Assembly: GCA_020161315.1 (NCBI GenBank)
Contig: JAIUOH010000006.1
Span: 39,578 to 103,577 of the forward strand
Origin: Actinomycetota bacterium
GTDB lineage: Bacteria > Actinomycetota > Actinomycetes > Actinomycetales > Microbacteriaceae
Direction of reading: 5' to 3'
DNA length: 64,000 bases
The notes under the pieces were generated by a model, which saw nothing but the letters and a program-made list of their open reading frames with translations, was not told the origin of the DNA and did not search any database. Positions 55,776 through 64,000 of the stretch are shown one piece after another; within the stretch, counting starts at the first letter, position 1, and every line of letters starts with the position of its first letter. A program made the position numbers and the translations under genes.

Positions 55776-57155
55776 TCAGCTCCTTGCTGCCCGCTTCTGC
55801 TTGCGTGTCATCATCGCAGCCGCGCCCATGCCGGCGAGCAGCACCCCAAGCACACCAATAGGGAGGAAAGCGTCGCTACCGGTGACAGCGAGCGACCCTT
55901 CATGCCCACCGGACAAGGTTGCGGAACCGGTGTTACCAACGGGCGCTTTGGGAGTTTCCGGCTCACCCGGCTCTACGGACTCCACAGGATCCACGGGGTC
56001 CACAGGCTCAATCGGATCCACCGGGTCAACCGGTTCTACCGGGGCTTCGACGTTGACCAACAAGTTCGAGGTGAGCGTCATCCCGGAGACCGAGTTGAAG
56101 TTCGAGTACACCTGGCACGGTATTCCGTCTATCAGGGTGGGTGACTGCACCCAGGTAAGCGCCTGGGTGGTGGACGCATCCGGGGTGACCGAGAAATCAA
56201 TACTGTGTGCGCCGGCGGCCTGCCACGTCACGCACAAACGCACCGTTACAGTCGGTGACTCCGAGGGATTGAGAACGAGCTGCCCGTCAACGATGGCTGC
56301 AAGGCCCTCAGATGCGGGGCAGACAGTCACCTCAGCACCAGGCGCTTCGACAGTGATTGGAGTGTCGTAGATGTTCGAAGTCACCTCGACCTCAACCGTC
56401 TCACCCGGCTCGATCGCATTCCCGCTCGAGCTCGTTGAAAGCACCGGCTCAAACACCGGGTCCTCGGGGAGCGAGTCAAGCATCGCCTGCTGCTGCGCCT
56501 CAGAGAAATTCGTGTCGCAGAAGGTGCCGACCAAGTCGACCAGTTTCGGCGAGTAGTCAGTGATGCACCATACCGCTTGCTGGCGGGCTTTTCGGCTCTG
56601 CGCAGTCGCGTCACTGAGCACAGCAGTGCCAACCGTGAGCTCGGTGGTCAGTATGTGCCGAACCAGACGCTCCTGATCAGCGTCGAGGCGAGGGTTGCTC
56701 TCAAGGTCCTCGAGCGGGTCCACTGCCACTTCAACATCATCCACAACCTGGACGAGGCGGCCATCTGTGTTGGTTTGGACGCAGAAATGGCTTGTGAAGT
56801 CGGTGCAGTACATCCATTCGGAAACCGCGCCGATGCCAGCGACATGGCGAGTTCCACATACCGGGGTCTCGCCATCATATGAGCCGTTGGTGTTGTACAG
56901 CACTACCATCCGACCCGCGTTGTAATCGGTGATGCGTTCCCCAAAGACCATTGTGAGATCCCCCACGGGGTTGTTTACGCTTGGGTCACCGGCGTCCCCG
57001 GTGCACAGCGGCGCCTGGAACGGTTCGGTTATCTGCTCTTCTGGCGGCAGTGGTTCTGCCGCGAGGGCGGCTGAGGCCCCGGTGAAGGCAATAAATGTGC
57101 CGAGCAGTGGAGCGAGTAGCCCCAGGGCTACCGACCGTTTCGTGCTGCGCTTCAT
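55776..57155 (-). CDS. Thioester-domain (TQXA-type) cell-wall-anchored surface protein
   Basis: About 459 residues. A signal peptide (cleavage near ALAAEP) leads to a thioester domain whose bond would join Cys117 (EWMYCTDF) and the Gln of RQQAVWCITD (Gln192 or 193). One to two beta-sandwich domains follow, then a Pro-Val-Asp-rich wall-spanning segment, and an LAVTG sorting signal with hydrophobic stretch and basic tail. Thioester adhesins form covalent bonds to host or surface amines. The start is the ATG ending at 57155 with GAGGGAGA upstream. A 230-nt leader carries an ECF-type promoter identical in layout to that of the sigma gene behind it. Confidence 0.85.
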   Translation of the reverse strand: MKRSTKRSVALGLLAPLLGTFIAFTGASAALAAEPLPPEEQITEPFQAPLCTGDAGDPSVNNPVGDLTMVFGERITDYNAGRMVVLYNTNGSYDGETPVCGTRHVAGIGAVSEWMYCTDFTSHFCVQTNTDGRLVQVVDDVEVAVDPLEDLESNPRLDADQERLVRHILTTELTVGTAVLSDATAQSRKARQQAVWCITDYSPKLVDLVGTFCDTNFSEAQQQAMLDSLPEDPVFEPVLSTSSSGNAIEPGETVEVEVTSNIYDTPITVEAPGAEVTVCPASEGLAAIVDGQLVLNPSESPTVTVRLCVTWQAAGAHSIDFSVTPDASTTQALTWVQSPTLIDGIPCQVYSNFNSVSGMTLTSNLLVNVEAPVEPVDPVDPIEPVDPVDPVESVEPGEPETPKAPVGNTGSATLSGGHEGSLAVTGSDAFLPIGVLGVLLAGMGAAAMMTRKQKRAARS

Positions 57156-57287
57156 TGAGTTTCTCCCTCGACATGTATCGGGTGGTGTGTTCTGAGCCTG
57201 TTGTGCAGCGCAAGCTGCGCCGTTGGAGATCCCGGTGTGTGACGCCATCGGCGCTCGCCTCCCAGTGACTGGGATGATCTCTTACCC

Positions 57288-57318
57288 ATAGAGACGAGGT
57301 GAAGTGCACGGAACCTGA
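57288..57318 (-). promoter_or_regulatory. ECF-type promoter of the thioester adhesin
   Basis: On the minus strand the -35 element TCAGGTT (57312-57318) is separated by 15 nt from a -10 element CGTCTCTAT (57288-57296). The same elements with the same spacing precede the sigma-factor gene (59124-59153). The transcript leader would be about 125 nt. Confidence 0.65.
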
Positions 57319-57385
57319 CACGGGTGGGAAGTTTTTCACCGACCTCGGCTGCTTCAGTTCGGCGGCACACCCCATGACGGCCACT

Positions 57386-59038
57386 TCACCCGGCCGGGGC
57401 CCGTGCTTCTGGGACGGTGAGCTGCTCGATGAGCAGGGTGTTCGTGCGAGGAACAAGCTCTGAGTCCAAGAACATGTGAAGGAGACGGATGTCGACCGTG
57501 AGCCCTGCAAAGTCGTCCATGGGAAGCAGACCCTTGCCCTCGCTATCAAGCCCCACAAGAATTCCAGGCCCCGGACTCTCCGGGCTGCCGGCAGGGGTGA
57601 TCTTGGCGTACACGATTGCCCTCGCCACCCCTTGCAGCTGCAAGGCTGACCCTTCAGGCGTGACAGCGTAGGTCAGCTCGTACGGTGACGAAGGGGTTTC
57701 GCCGCCGCCGGTTCCATCTCCTCCGCCAGTGTCAGTACCGCCATCGCCGGTTCCCCCGCCTCCCCCGGTGCCGGTGTTCCCGTCTGGCGGGACACTGGTG
57801 TCGATCGGCGCTGTGGGCCCTACAGGTATGCCAGGTCCGGTGAAGCCTGAGGAGGGGGCCGGTGTTACGACATCGGTCGCAGTCACATCACCCGGAGATT
57901 GCTCATCGCCTTGTTCTACGCCGGTCTCCTCGGACTGCTGTTGCCCATCCTTCGGGTCGTCGCCTCCGAGCGTCTCAGGCCGCTGCGTTGTGGCTTCCAC
58001 CGTCGGCTGCGTCGGGGCGGTTCGGGGAGCTGTAGAGGTGGCCGCGAAGATCCCGGTTCCGACGACCAGCACTGAGGCCGTCGCCGCCGCAATCGCTGCA
58101 AGCTTCGCCCCGCCAACCCCAGCGGTTGTAGCGATCCCGGCTCCCGCTGACGGGCCGCTGCTCGCCGAAGCCGCGGCGCCAGGGTCTTGCACTGCAGCCA
58201 AGGCACCGTAGTCGGGAATGTTCCCTCCCGAGGCGATGAGCTCTCGGAAACCGGCTGCGCCCGTGAGCAGCAGCATCGGCAGGATCACCATCGCAAGCTT
58301 CTTGTGCAGGTGGTTCGCGTCGACCTGCAGCGCAAGGCAGTGCGTGCAGTCCATCAGGTGGAGCTCAACCTGCGCTTTCGCACGTGGTTTGAGCGTGTCC
58401 CTGGCGTACTTTCCAAGCAGCGGCACCACAGCGGCGCAGTCATCGCCAAGGTTCCGGTCGGGAGAGAGCTGCGCGTCGATCCATGCCGACTTGAACGCCT
58501 CTCGTGCGCGTTTCAGCGCCACGGTAGCTGTGTTCTCCGTCATTCCGACGAACCGCGCGACCTCTTTCAGCGGCAGATCCTCAACGTCGCGGTACCAGAG
58601 CAGCTCGCGCTGCGTCGGCTTCAACGCTTTCAGGGCGCGCGTCGTCGTGGACTTCTCGAAGAACGCATCAGCATGGTCAGGGTTCCCGAGGTCAACGTTG
58701 TGGATCTCTTCTTCGTAGGAAGCGGTGGGGGCGTTTCCTGCTTTCCTACTCATGTCGATTGCGATGTTTCTCGCAGCTGCAAGCAAATAGGCGCGAAACG
58801 AGATGGGAATATCCCCGCCCTTGAGCAGGTGCCGGTGCACTTTGATTGACGCCTCTTGGACGACATCCTCAACCTCGTAGTTCGTGACGGCGGCGAGTCT
58901 GCGCTCGATCACACAGTGATGCCTAGCCCAGAGCTCACCGAACGCATCAGCAGCCCCATCCCGACTGAGCTGAATCAGCGAAGCATCAGGCACAGAACGC
59001 AGATCAATGCGGGTGCTCTGGCGTATTGACATTCTCAC
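57386..59038 (-). CDS. ECF sigma factor fused to a zinc-finger-like, transmembrane and extracellular segment
   Basis: About 550 residues. The first ~190 are an ECF sigma factor: region 2 (DAFGELWARHHCVIERRLAA, then VEDVVQEASIKVHRHLL) and region 4 (PTQRELLWYRDVEDLPLKEV, then GMTENTATVALKRAREAF). Then come an anti-sigma zf-HC2-like motif (HLMDCTHC), hydrophobic helices (MVILPMLLLTGAAGF; IAAATASVLVVGTGIFAA), a Pro/Thr/Gly-rich stalk and a small C-terminal outer domain. Sigma factor and regulator are thus one membrane-anchored polypeptide. The start is uncertain: GTG ending at 59050 overlaps the ribosome-binding site GGAGG, GTG 59038 or ATG 59032 is more likely. Promoter elements suggest autoregulation and control of the adhesin. 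Confidence 0.85.
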   Translation of the reverse strand: MRMSIRQSTRIDLRSVPDASLIQLSRDGAADAFGELWARHHCVIERRLAAVTNYEVEDVVQEASIKVHRHLLKGGDIPISFRAYLLAAARNIAIDMSRKAGNAPTASYEEEIHNVDLGNPDHADAFFEKSTTTRALKALKPTQRELLWYRDVEDLPLKEVARFVGMTENTATVALKRAREAFKSAWIDAQLSPDRNLGDDCAAVVPLLGKYARDTLKPRAKAQVELHLMDCTHCLALQVDANHLHKKLAMVILPMLLLTGAAGFRELIASGGNIPDYGALAAVQDPGAAASASSGPSAGAGIATTAGVGGAKLAAIAAATASVLVVGTGIFAATSTAPRTAPTQPTVEATTQRPETLGGDDPKDGQQQSEETGVEQGDEQSPGDVTATDVVTPAPSSGFTGPGIPVGPTAPIDTSVPPDGNTGTGGGGGTGDGGTDTGGGDGTGGGETPSSPYELTYAVTPEGSALQLQGVARAIVYAKITPAGSPESPGPGILVGLDSEGKGLLPMDDFAGLTVDIRLLHMFLDSELVPRTNTLLIEQLTVPEARAPAG

Positions 59039-59123
59039 AACGCATTTCACCTCCGTCGGGCCTAGTCTGCGGTTCGCCCGAATCCGCAGACGGTTTCAGT
59101 GTCCGGATAAGACGCCGTGAACT

Positions 59124-59153
59124 TATAGACGTGTCTCCAGAGGTGAAACCTGA
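59124..59153 (-). promoter_or_regulatory. ECF-type promoter of the sigma-factor fusion gene
   Basis: On the minus strand, -35 TCAGGTT (59147-59153), 15-nt spacer, -10 CGTCTATA (59124-59131). The bases before the -35 (ACCGGTGTCAGG) also match the adhesin promoter (ACCCGTGTCAGG). Confidence 0.65.
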
Positions 59154-59289
59154 CACCGGTATCGACCATATTTTCAGTGGAGCGCTATGGCTTCCCCCGA
59201 AAGTGGGGGTTTTCCTTTACCAACCCCGTATTGGTCTGCATAGTCGGATTTGATTTGTGTGTTGTGGGGCTGCAAACAGGCTCGAAAGC

Positions 59290-60536
59290 GGATGGATGTG
59301 GCACACGCTGCGAACGCGGCTTGAGACACCGCGAACGGGTGCATTGGTCCTGGGTGCCAGGTAATTTCGTCAAGGGCCTTCCCCACACCTCGGCCTTCGA
59401 AATGCGGGTGAAAGATTGCGAGCGGCTGCCCCTGGCCCGCAGGTCGAGTGTCCGCCAAGGAGACACCGGCGCGAGCGCACCGCCGCCTCCTAAGAGGTAC
59501 TGCTGGAACAGGTGCGACAGCATCCGGTCCGCTGCTTTTATGAACATGATCGGGTCATCGGAACGCGTCTCAAGCCTCACGTCGACCTGAGCTGAATGCC
59601 GGGGTGTTCCTAAGTCAGCCCAGCCGGTGGCCACCTATACCACCTAGGAGGCGACCTGGCCCTGGCTGCGCGGCCGTGCCGACTCTCGCTTCCCGTACAG
59701 GGAGATGATCTGCTTCATCTCCTCCAAAGTCGTCGTCTTCCGCGAGAAGGAGCATGGCAGATCTAATGATCCTTGAGCTCCCGCGGCTGCTCCTCAAGCT
59801 CGATACACGTCACCCCGCGCAGCTCCATCGTGGTGCGTTCTTGCACGACCGCGAACTTCTGCCGGATGTGTTTCGGGTCGCTATCGCGCAGGCCTTTGAC
59901 GGTGTAAAAGCCCCTCGCAGCGAGTTTCTTGCCGGTGCCGACTGCGATACCCCAGATTTCCGTCGTCGGCATCGACTCCATGATTCGGTCCAGCTGCTCA
60001 GGCGTGTACTTCCCCAGGTGCATAGCGTTGTTGCCGCTAGGGTCCTTCTTCTCTCCGACGGAGGCGAGCTTCGCAAGCGTTTTCGTGCCACCGATTAACA
60101 CCCGCACCGGGATACCGGTGTGCCTCAGCACGGTGCGGCGGATCGCGTGTCCCACCCCTAGTGAGTTCGCCCACGTTGCAGTGCATCAGCGCGATTGACT
60201 CGTCGATGCTGCACAGCTCGGCCTGAGCTGCGTGCGGGCTGATCAGATTGAGCACTTAGTTCGATAGGGACTGGTATAGCTCGCAGTTCGAGGAGCGCAC
60301 CATTACCCCTCGCAGCTCACACCATCCCTTGATCTGGAAACAAAGCCTCCCATGATTTCGGGGTCCAAGGCTTTCGGCTCAGGGGAGGCTGCGACCACGC
60401 AACCGTGATTGTTTGAAAGCACCAGAATCGGGAGTCCTGTGAGCTTCGACTCAAACACGCGCCTGCAGGACGCATAGAAATTGGCGCAGTCGATCAGAGC
60501 GATCTGGGTGCGCACGCCTGCTGGAAATTGGAACAT
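59290..60536 (-). pseudogene. umuC: umuC-like Y-family DNA polymerase, multiply frameshifted
   Basis: Fragments of UmuC are found in correct order on the minus strand over ~1,250 bp, close to full length. They are IALIDCANFYASCRRVFESK (from 60536), SSNCELYQSLSN followed by an in-frame stop, AELCSIDES, IRRTVLRHTGIPVRVLIGGT, GVTCIELEEQPRELKDH then stop, FSRKTTTLEEMKQIISLYGK, SAQVDVRLETRSDDPIMFIK, and near the end HFEGRGVGKALDEI. They lie in several reading frames, so no working translesion polymerase can be made. A umuD remnant lies at 63656-63892 on the same strand. Confidence 0.85.
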
Positions 60537-60833
60537 ATTTTCGATGCAGCCGAAGGATCATCGCCCAAAAAGGCATCATCGTATGTCATCGCACCAGCAA
60601 ACAAAACTCCCACTTGTGGGGATGCGCAGCGTCATGACACACCCCAATATTTGAAGCCGATCAGCAAGCTCAAGCGCCTAGCCCCATGCTGTCTTTTGCT
60701 TGCTCGACACCCGGAACACCCGACCTAATTGCCGCACCATAGATGCCATTCCAGTTAGGTCCGTCCCCAGATGTAGTATTGGACATTACCCACATTCGCC
60801 TGTGGGCGCATTCACGGATCAGGGGGGGGGGCC
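60537..60833. other. Intergenic stretch before the two-component genes
   Basis: No gene is recognised in these ~300 bases. The composition is less GC-rich than the flanks. The stretch ends in the poly-G tract directly before the response-regulator start and presumably contains its promoter. Confidence 0.5.
60822..60831 (+). repeat. Poly-G (G10) tract at a ribosome-binding site
   Basis: Ten consecutive Gs, followed by CC and the ATG of the response regulator at 60834. The tract occupies the ribosome-binding-site position. Confidence 0.9.
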
Positions 60834-61466
60834 ATGATCAACGTTGGTGTTGTCGACGACCATGAAACTATTACGCACGGTGTGGCAGTGCTACTGACCG
60901 CTCAAGGGAATATGAAAGTGGCTGCTTCCGCAAGATCACCTCAAACACTATCTGAATCCGCACAACCTTTAGATGTGGTCCTGCTCGACCTTTCGCTTGG
61001 AGATGGATCGAAGGTGGCGGACAACGTCGCTGCAGCTCAGGCGCTCACTCCGAACGTCATCGCGTTCACCAGCGGTGAGCAGCCTCATCTCATTCGAGAG
61101 GCAACCCGTTCTGGGGTGAGCGGCGTGGTGCGGAAATCAGCCCCACCGGCAATTCTCATCAAAGCAATCCAGGCAGTCCATGCAGGCACGGCAGTGCCTG
61201 ATGCTGAATGGGTGGCTGCCCTTGGAAGCGATGAGTCGTTTGTCTCCAAGGCTCTCACCGCGCGAGAGGTGGAAGTGCTCTCAATGTACGCAGGCGGCGA
61301 GACAGCAAAACGCGTCGCGTCGGCCCTATTCATCTCTGAGGACACTGTCATCGACCACATCCGCAACATCAGGGCGAAATATGCGCAACAGGACCGGCCG
61401 GTGAAGACGAAAATCGACCTGTTTCGCAGGGCTGTGCAGGACGGGATCATCTCTCTCGATGATTAA
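60834..61466 (+). CDS. NarL/LuxR-type response regulator
   Basis: The 210-residue product has an N-terminal receiver (NVGVVDDHETITHGVAVLL; phospho-acceptor Asp in VVLLDLSLGDG; Lys in GVVRKSAPP) and a C-terminal LuxR helix-turn-helix (LTAREVEVLSMYAGGETAKR, then FISEDTVIDHIRNI). It is coupled to the histidine kinase by an 8-nt overlap. Targets are unknown. The trio sits between the remnants of umuD and umuC. Confidence 0.9.
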   Translation: MINVGVVDDHETITHGVAVLLTAQGNMKVAASARSPQTLSESAQPLDVVLLDLSLGDGSKVADNVAAAQALTPNVIAFTSGEQPHLIREATRSGVSGVVRKSAPPAILIKAIQAVHAGTAVPDAEWVAALGSDESFVSKALTAREVEVLSMYAGGETAKRVASALFISEDTVIDHIRNIRAKYAQQDRPVKTKIDLFRRAVQDGIISLDD

Positions 61467-62616
61467 TAGCAGCGGTCGGCAGGAGTACCTGACCCGCATG
61501 TTCGCCCGGCTCGTGGCGATCTGCGGGCTGTGCATCGGCGCGATCTGGTCCTTTGAGGCCGTCGCGCGCCCCGCTCCTCCTGCCTGGTGGTTGGTGAGTG
61601 GGTACATCCTGCTGCTCATCATCCTCGCCGCGATCGCAGTGTGGGCCAGTAGAGCGCGTCTTCAGGTGCTCCGTGCTCTCATGGCATTCTCGACGGTGTT
61701 CGGGTTCTCGCTGCAGCTCCTCACGTACCCGGCAGCACCCGTACCGGTCTCCTCGTACTTCTGGGAGATCAGCTGGCTGCTCACCGGTATCTACCTGAGC
61801 TTCATTGCGCTGCTGTTCAAAACGAATCGCCCGTACCTCACCATCAACCTCATTGCCGCGGTCACCGCCACATTCCCGTCCCTGTCGTTCTGGGCGACCT
61901 ACGGCTCCTGGCCGTTCCAATTCTGGGTGATCACTCTCGCACAGTTCACCAATGTCGGGTACCCGACCCTGCTCCTTGAACTTCGCGCCCGCATGATGCA
62001 GTACGGTGCCCGCCAGGACCGGTGGCGGCGGCGGGTTGCTGAGTCAGCTGCGTTGCGTGAAAAGCTCCGCGAAGAACGCCGGCTCGGGACCCTCCTCCAC
62101 GACAACATTCTCGGTGTGATGAGCCAGATAATTTGGAGCGGCGGCGAAATCACCGATGACCTTCGAACTTCGGTGCGAGGTGCGCTCACACTGCTCCATG
62201 ACGCTGAGCGACCGGGCGAGAACGAGATAAGTGTGCAGGAGATTCGCACGATCATCGAGACCGCATTACGCGAAACGGATCCTGACATCAACTGCTCAAT
62301 CTCCGCCACCCAGGGGTCACTTCCAGAGTACGTGGTCGCCACGCTCATGGCGGCACTCGTGGAGGCACTCAGGAACAGTGCGAAGCATGCCCCGGGCTCT
62401 CATCGATCCGTCCGGGCCGAGCTGAGCGGTTCTTCAGTCCGGATAGTTGCCTCAGACGACGGGCCCGGCTTCACCGTCGGGAGCGTGAACCCTGACCGTC
62501 TCGGGGTGTCCCGCTCAATCTCGGGGCGCATGCGAGACCTACCGGGGGGCTCCGCCGAGATCAACTCCGCACCCGGAGCAGGAACGGTGGTGATCTTGGA
62601 ATGGGACAGGCAGTGA
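61459..62616 (+). CDS. Membrane sensor histidine kinase (NarX/DesK-like)
   Basis: About 385 residues. Five to six N-terminal membrane helices with little outer sequence are followed by a HisKA_3-like segment with the phospho-acceptor in LGTLLHDNILGVM and a HATPase domain: N-box VEALRNSAKHAPG, G1 ASDDGPGF, G2-like SAPGAGT. It should phosphorylate the preceding response regulator. The following gene overlaps its end. Confidence 0.88.
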   Translation: MINSSGRQEYLTRMFARLVAICGLCIGAIWSFEAVARPAPPAWWLVSGYILLLIILAAIAVWASRARLQVLRALMAFSTVFGFSLQLLTYPAAPVPVSSYFWEISWLLTGIYLSFIALLFKTNRPYLTINLIAAVTATFPSLSFWATYGSWPFQFWVITLAQFTNVGYPTLLLELRARMMQYGARQDRWRRRVAESAALREKLREERRLGTLLHDNILGVMSQIIWSGGEITDDLRTSVRGALTLLHDAERPGENEISVQEIRTIIETALRETDPDINCSISATQGSLPEYVVATLMAALVEALRNSAKHAPGSHRSVRAELSGSSVRIVASDDGPGFTVGSVNPDRLGVSRSISGRMRDLPGGSAEINSAPGAGTVVILEWDRQ

Positions 62617-63659
62617 CGAAACAGCACCCCACCCCCGTACCCCGGAACGCGCGCTCTGGTGGTGTTGGACCGTTTGCGTGGATCATGGTCGTGCTCCTCG
62701 CCACCCCGATCAGCGAAGCGATCGTGAAGGGTCACTTTGCGACTCCTGCCGCCCCGATCGTGGCGTTCGCCAGTCTTGCGGCGTGCCTTGGAACGCTAGC
62801 CTACATCGGCCTCCGTAACGCTCCGTCACGAACCGCCCGCCGCGTTCGGGTTGCGGTCATCACCGCGTGTGCGCTGAGTGTCACGGTGATCCGCCTGACT
62901 TTTGGAACCCCAGAGTACGTGCCGGCGCTGTTCTCGTGCTCCATCTATCTGCTCGCGCTGCTGGTGCTTGACGGTTATGTCGGTGTGGGCGTGAGCGCGG
63001 GGCTCCTCGTGCTGGGAGCAGCCACCGCCCAGGTCATCCTGACTGGGGAGGGGCTCAACGCCTACCTTTCATTGGCGTACTTGCTGGCCATCCTTCTGCT
63101 CGCACTGGCATGGAAAATATACGTGGGCAGGATCATCAAACTCGGCAATGAGTTCGATAGCCGCTCCGCCGAGCTCCTGGAGCGCCGAGGCGCGGACGTG
63201 CGCGAACTGACCATGCTGCGTCTCCGGAGCGCGTTGACTACTTCGGGAGCGGATGATGTACTCACCAGGGTGCTCGAGGCCGCCCAGGTTGACGACCAAC
63301 TGATGGCAGATGTGAGGCTTGCCGAAGCCAGGCTCCGCGACCACCTGAGCGCCCCGATGTTCAACCACTCGGTGTTCGCGGACGAGGTAGCTTACGCCCG
63401 GTCCCGTGGGGTGCATGTGCGACTTCTGGGTGAGTCGCTCGGCATCAAGAAAGACGGTGTGATCGAAGGCCCGCTCGTCGCAGCCCTGATCGAGGTGTTG
63501 AAACTTGCGAACCCGGGCGACAGCGTCGTTATCCGGCACGTTCCGGGGTCCTCCCCTGCCAGGTTCACTGTGGTCAGCGGGAACGACGAGGACAGCACCC
63601 GAATGGAGTTTGATGAGCTGGGTGCTCCCGTTCTCCGGGACGCACAGCAGCTGTCTTAG
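62613..63659 (+). CDS. Membrane protein resembling a degenerate histidine kinase
   Basis: About 348 residues from GTG 62613 (GTGA overlap with the kinase stop); ATG 62601 is an alternative. Five or so N-terminal membrane helices mirror the kinase's layout. The cytoplasmic half has no H-box histidine. Its ATPase-like region VAALIEVLKLANPGDSVVIR resembles an N-box with the catalytic Asn/His replaced, and no G-box is seen. It is likely a pseudokinase partner of the kinase. Its 3' end overlaps the umuD remnant on the other strand by 4 nt. Confidence 0.65.
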   Translation: MTKQHPTPVPRNARSGGVGPFAWIMVVLLATPISEAIVKGHFATPAAPIVAFASLAACLGTLAYIGLRNAPSRTARRVRVAVITACALSVTVIRLTFGTPEYVPALFSCSIYLLALLVLDGYVGVGVSAGLLVLGAATAQVILTGEGLNAYLSLAYLLAILLLALAWKIYVGRIIKLGNEFDSRSAELLERRGADVRELTMLRLRSALTTSGADDVLTRVLEAAQVDDQLMADVRLAEARLRDHLSAPMFNHSVFADEVAYARSRGVHVRLLGESLGIKKDGVIEGPLVAALIEVLKLANPGDSVVIRHVPGSSPARFTVVSGNDEDSTRMEFDELGAPVLRDAQQLS

Positions 63660-63892
63660 GTTTTGTGGACAACCCAGGTCATCACGCCCCAGCAGCTGAA
63701 TTCGCTCAGCTCCGGGATCTCGATGTCGGGGTAGGCGGAGTTTTCTGCGCGCAGGACGAGACGGCCGCGGTCGAGATGCAGTCGATTGACGCTGAGCTCC
63801 CCGTCAAGGATGGCGATGATGATGTGTCCATGTCGCGGGGTGATGGCCCGGTAAACAATGAGCCGGTGGGTTATAGGACAAAGGGGTCTGCT
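63656..63892 (-). pseudogene. umuD: umuD-like S24 peptidase, C-terminal remnant truncated by IS
   Basis: Minus-strand codons from 63892 to the TAA at 63656-63658 read the C-terminal half of a UmuD/LexA-type S24 protein: LIVYRAITPRHGHIIIAIL, DGELSVNRLHL, LRAENSAYPDIEIPEL and WGVMTWVVHK. The lysine of the Ser/Lys dyad is replaced (VNRL where VKRL is usual). The N-terminal part with the cleavage site and serine is missing; the frame ends where the insertion element begins. Confidence 0.75.
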
Positions 63893-64000
63893 TGATTCGC
63901 CCTGGGTTTAGTTCCGATCTTTCATCTAGGAAGATAGGGAGCATCATGCCCAAACCATACGATCAAGACTTCAAAGACCGAGCACTGCGTATGCTCGCCG
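63893..64000 (+). mobile_element. Left end of an IS3-family insertion sequence
   Basis: The sequence turns from umuD to an element beginning TGATTCGCCCTGGGTTTAGT, a TG-starting terminal repeat of IS3 type, followed at 63946 by a transposase OrfA. The right end lies outside the window, so repeats and target duplication cannot be checked. Confidence 0.65.
63946..64000 (+). CDS. IS3-family transposase OrfA, 3' partial
   Basis: The 18 visible residues (MPKPYDQDFKDRALRMLA) match the N-terminus of IS3-type OrfA helix-turn-helix proteins. ATAGGGA precedes the ATG. The gene runs off the window end. Confidence 0.75.
   Translation, partial: MPKPYDQDFKDRALRMLA

Overview
The window is a high-GC actinobacterial chromosome segment. 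Gene content and order (serC beside a DtxR-type regulator, DUF3027 coupled to a cold-shock gene, LAxTG-type sorting signals) suggest a Leucobacter-like member of the Microbacteriaceae. That placement is inference; no rRNA is present.

Layout. 1-10 kb is housekeeping-like: a sortase-anchored metallophosphoesterase (5' end outside the window), a DUF6153/DUF305 pair, tRNA-Arg(CCU), a secreted NlpC/P60 hydrolase, glutamate dehydrogenase, a DtxR-family regulator, serC, DUF3027 and a cold-shock protein. 10-20 kb is a proline section: LysR regulator divergent from putA, an MHS-type transporter whose reading frame is cut from its best start by a poly-C tract, a proline racemase family enzyme and a dicarboxylate/amino-acid:cation symporter.

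19.5-46 kb is a peptide/cyclic-amide section, almost entirely on the minus strand. It holds two near-duplicate amidohydrolases, a complete dipeptide-type ABC importer with a divergent Lrp regulator, an AtzH-like protein, an M17 aminopeptidase, two hydantoinase/oxoprolinase (HyuA/HyuB) pairs, a degenerate stand-alone HyuA-like protein, a DUF917 protein, a PucR regulator, an ABM-fold protein and a ribose-type ABC importer. 46-53.4 kb is a plus-strand 4-hydroxyproline operon: RidA, a DapA-fold deaminase, hydroxyproline epimerase, an ornithine-cyclodeaminase-family reductase, a GntR regulator and a three-subunit D-hydroxyproline dehydrogenase. Together with putA and gdhA this looks like machinery for taking imino-acid (collagen-like) peptides down to glutamate and 2-oxoglutarate. 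A 2-oxoglutarate semialdehyde dehydrogenase is not visible here.

53.5-64 kb is an accessory region. It has a 5'-truncated DUF559 nuclease gene, a HdeD/DUF6325/SHOCT stress operon, a thioester-domain surface adhesin, an ECF sigma factor fused to a membrane/extracellular segment, a frameshifted umuC, a response regulator/histidine kinase/pseudokinase trio lying between the umuC and umuD remnants, and the start of an IS3-family element that truncates umuD.

The most interesting signals are: (1) identical promoter elements with identical 15-nt spacing in front of both the sigma-factor fusion and the adhesin; (2) a TGTGCA-N3-TGCACA type palindrome in front of the aminopeptidase and both hydantoinase transcription units; (3) a 58-bp inverted-repeat element present twice with different spacer sequence but the same 30-nt spacer length; (4) homopolymer tracts at two gene starts.
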